Below, in pieces: positions 63,101-64,000 of a DNA stretch of 64,000 bases (positions are counted from its first letter, which is position 1; each line of letters starts with the position of its first letter). The notes below the pieces were generated by a model, which was not told where the DNA came from, made no database searches, and saw nothing but the letters and a program-made list of their open reading frames with translations. The stretch spans positions 20,952,199-21,016,198 of the forward strand of contig OX457031.1 of the NCBI GenBank assembly GCA_949752745.1, read 5' to 3'. The position numbers and the translations under genes were made by a program. Origin of the DNA: Protula sp. h YS-2021. Lineage: Eukaryota; Annelida; Polychaeta; Sabellida; Serpulidae.

Positions 63101-64000
63101 CACTCTATTATCTTTCCCCATTGGGACGTTTCTGGTGTCAGAAAGCAGGTAGCACTATGAGCCAAGTTTCAATATGGCTTTTTGTTCCACTGTGCAAAAG
63201 CCCATTACATTTGTATGTGAGTACGCAAACGGACAGACAGACGCCGGGCATAACGGCCTAAAATGAAATGTTTGCCGGAACAGCCCGAGTATTCTTGGTC
63301 TTGGCCATCACAGGGCAAGATAAAAATAATTCCTATTATTATTCTTTTCGCTCCAATTATAACTGATGGGAGCAGCATTGCTTGATTTAAATATATGAAA
63401 TTATAACATAACACACTTTTACCCGAAACAAAAATGACTTTTTGCCTGTGTTTAGTACAACATCAGGCCCTTTTGTCTTTGTTTTATATGCGGCTTTTCT
63501 GTCTAGGATAATCATATCGGGTTCCTTCTGTCTCGTACTTTTACGGAGTACCATATTACGTTGTTTGTGCCCATGCTCTACCGCAGAAAAATTCCCTATA
63601 GTAGCGTACCTGTCTGCCATATTAGGTATCTACCTACTGTAAGGTACCTATTAGGTGATGTGCTTCATATTTTATAAATATATTTAGAAACAAGTTGCAG
63701 GTTTAATTAGGTGCGCTATTCCGACAAGTATTTTTAAGAAATGAAGAAAACTTCACACACAGATGCATGACAACATTCGACAGCTCTAGTATCCCTTCTG
63801 TAACCATAGAAACAAATCCTGATTGAGATTGTCAACACAAGACAAGGCGGAGAAATAAGCTCACACAGGCGCACACATGTCAATGGTTAACTCTTCCCCG
63901 GACAACTTACGTAATTTCTTTGAAATAACTTTTGAATTTGGAGGACTCGGAGCCTTGCACTTCGCGATGTTGCACAGCTTTGTCGTCGAGGAACGTATCC
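50349..64000 (-). CDS. Three-domain gelsolin/severin-like actin-severing protein, 5' end outside window
   Basis: Minus-strand gene for a calcium-regulated actin filament severing and capping protein of the gelsolin superfamily. In transcript order the visible exons are one of three interchangeable G1 exons (63911 to beyond 64000, 60995-61122, 58858-58985), then 55691-55583, 55354-55244, 54760-54677, 53904-53822, 51394-51316, 50970-50875 and 50444-50349. Junctions agree in phase. Visible motifs are G1 AVQHREVQG, the G2 start [11 protein letters not shown]2 [18 protein letters not shown]3 [13 protein letters not shown] and G3 [20 protein letters not shown]. The stop follows G3, so it is the short three-domain form known in annelids and other invertebrates rather than six-domain gelsolin. 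The first part of G1 lies past the window edge. Confidence 0.93.
50875..50970 (-). CDS. Gelsolin-like exon, G3 core
   Basis: Exactly 32 codons, acceptor ttgcag, donor gtgcgt. Encodes [20 protein letters not shown] and [10 protein letters not shown], the hallmark strand-helix of a gelsolin domain. Confidence 0.95.
51120..51172. repeat. (ATT)n microsatellite
   Basis: Near-perfect ATT array in the gelsolin intron upstream of the G3 core exon. Confidence 0.95.
51316..51394 (-). CDS. Gelsolin-like exon, start of G3
   Basis: Acceptor ttttgcag, donor gtaagc. Encodes [20 protein letters not shown], the LYRLSDA-type start of G3 that carries a domain calcium site. Confidence 0.93.
53085..53520. repeat. 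30-bp minisatellite, about 14 units
   Basis: Units of TTGATAGGGAGAAGAGTAGT + AGCCAGAAAC lie head to tail in the gelsolin intron between the G3-start exon and the G2-G3 linker exon. Because 30 is divisible by three and the unit has stops in only one of six frames, long artefactual open frames result, including one of 203 codons on the minus strand (53642-53031). Confidence 0.95.
53822..53904 (-). CDS. Gelsolin-like exon, acidic G2-G3 linker
   Basis: Encodes [20 protein letters not shown] and GEIKKLYK, corresponding to the FWxxLGG segment and linker before G3. Donor gtaggt; acceptor ctgttgtag, which is itself the first unit of the adjoining 35-bp minisatellite. Phase 0 in and phase 2 out, matching both neighbours. 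The linker is unusually acidic. Confidence 0.88.
53905..54290. repeat. 35-bp minisatellite, about 11 units, abutting a splice acceptor
   Basis: Units of about ACAGACACGCCCTCTCGTCA + GCCAATCACGCTACA. On the minus strand, most units end with tgtctgttgtag, identical to the functional acceptor used by the exon at 53904. Two units with AAGCAAAA in place of the ACGCTACA end lack the acceptor copy. Each unit also has a CCAAT motif. Confidence 0.95.
54631..54660 (+). promoter_or_regulatory. Predicted G-quadruplex motif beside a gelsolin donor site
   Basis: The plus strand has four or more runs of three or more G (GGGAGGGGGGTGAGGGAGG, then AGGGG), starting 17 bp past the donor of the exon at 54677. 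It lies on the template strand of the gelsolin gene. Folding is a prediction from pattern only. Confidence 0.45.
54677..54760 (-). CDS. Gelsolin-like exon, G2 helix
   Basis: 28 codons, acceptor acaacag, donor gtaagt. Encodes [20 protein letters not shown] and DEDDTSDS, matching the G2 long helix and following strand. Confidence 0.92.
55244..55354 (-). CDS. Gelsolin-like exon, G2 core
   Basis: 37 codons, acceptor gcttag, donor gtaaca. Encodes [20 protein letters not shown] and [17 protein letters not shown], the G2 core strand with the conserved DDVFIL. Confidence 0.95.
55583..55691 (-). CDS. Gelsolin-like exon, G1-G2 junction
   Basis: Acceptor tgcacag, donor gtctgt (weak but correctly placed). 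Encodes [20 protein letters not shown] and [15 protein letters not shown], equivalent to the GGVASGFKHV region of gelsolin that contributes to actin side binding and phosphoinositide control. Its first base completes the last codon of whichever G1 exon is used. Confidence 0.93.
56699..56727 (+). promoter_or_regulatory. G-rich tract with quadruplex potential
   Basis: Three runs of six G separated by AA, then CGG, within the gelsolin intron between the G1-G2 junction exon and the first G1 exon copy. Prediction only. Confidence 0.4.
58858..58985 (-). CDS. Gelsolin-like G1 exon, copy 1 (nearest to G2)
   Basis: 128 bp, acceptor ttgcaag, donor gtgagt, enters in phase 0 and leaves in phase 2. Encodes [29 protein letters not shown], then the variant tail [13 protein letters not shown]. 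Corresponds to the end of gelsolin domain G1, including its long helix. See the matching copies at 60995-61122 and 63911-64000. Confidence 0.93.
60995..61122 (-). CDS. Gelsolin-like G1 exon, copy 2
   Basis: 128 bp, acceptor taccaag, donor gtaagt, same phases as copy 1. Encodes [29 protein letters not shown], then [14 protein letters not shown] count about 10 differences in 42 residues from copy 1, mostly after the HREVQG motif. Confidence 0.93.
63911..64000 (-). CDS. Gelsolin-like G1 exon, copy 3 (cut by window edge)
   Basis: The last 90 bp are visible, ending at a gtaagt donor in phase 2 like the other copies. Encodes [20 protein letters not shown], then [10 protein letters not shown]. If it has the same length it would begin at 64038, outside the window. 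Confidence 0.92.

Overview
The window is animal nuclear DNA. Its genes are split into short exons with GT-AG introns, and it carries microsatellites, minisatellites and transposon relics. Gene content (organic-ion transporter, RSU1, three-domain gelsolin), AT-richness and repeat style suggest a spiralian (lophotrochozoan, mollusc-like) invertebrate. That placement is inference; I cannot name the species. All exon models were read by eye from splice signals, reading phase and remembered family motifs.

Layout. (1) 1-5966: AT-rich DNA with one small inverted-repeat element (about 989-1250). (2) 5967-17722, plus strand: an 11-exon SLC22-type organic cation/anion transporter with all visible phases compatible; one intron holds a (TA)n array and a minus-strand LINE relic. 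(3) 17723-21197: a three-unit 160-bp tandem repeat and a hairpin. (4) 21198-27222, plus strand: a decayed partial second copy of the transporter. (5) 29367-34499, plus strand: a SABATH-type carboxyl/N-methyltransferase gene in eight exons, with two apparent one-base losses in T runs and one missing splice donor, so it is either a recent pseudogene or affected by sequence errors. (6) 33.2-37.5 kb: microsatellites and a minus-strand Ty3/gypsy pol relic. (7) 38574-45986, plus strand: an apparently complete nine-exon RSU1 gene (270 aa, leucine-rich repeats, partner of PINCH in integrin adhesions); intron 1 carries a BED-finger relic and a Tigger-like element. (8) 45987-50348: intergenic, with a second copy of the repeat family seen at 19 kb, in the opposite orientation. 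(9) 50349-64000 and beyond, minus strand: a three-domain gelsolin/severin-type actin-severing protein whose first exons lie outside the window.

The most notable feature is in the gelsolin gene. The exon encoding the end of domain G1 is present three times in tandem (58858-58985, 60995-61122, 63911 to beyond 64000). The two complete copies are both exactly 128 bp, all three end in the same phase, and no other gelsolin exon is visible between them. This predicts mutually exclusive alternative splicing. A second oddity is that another exon of this gene abuts an 11-unit 35-bp minisatellite in which most units repeat its own splice-acceptor sequence.

RSU1 and gelsolin are convergent (tail to tail). 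Both act on the actin/adhesion machinery, but nothing in the sequence shows co-regulation. The part from about 38.5 kb onward is visibly richer in G/C runs than the first part.
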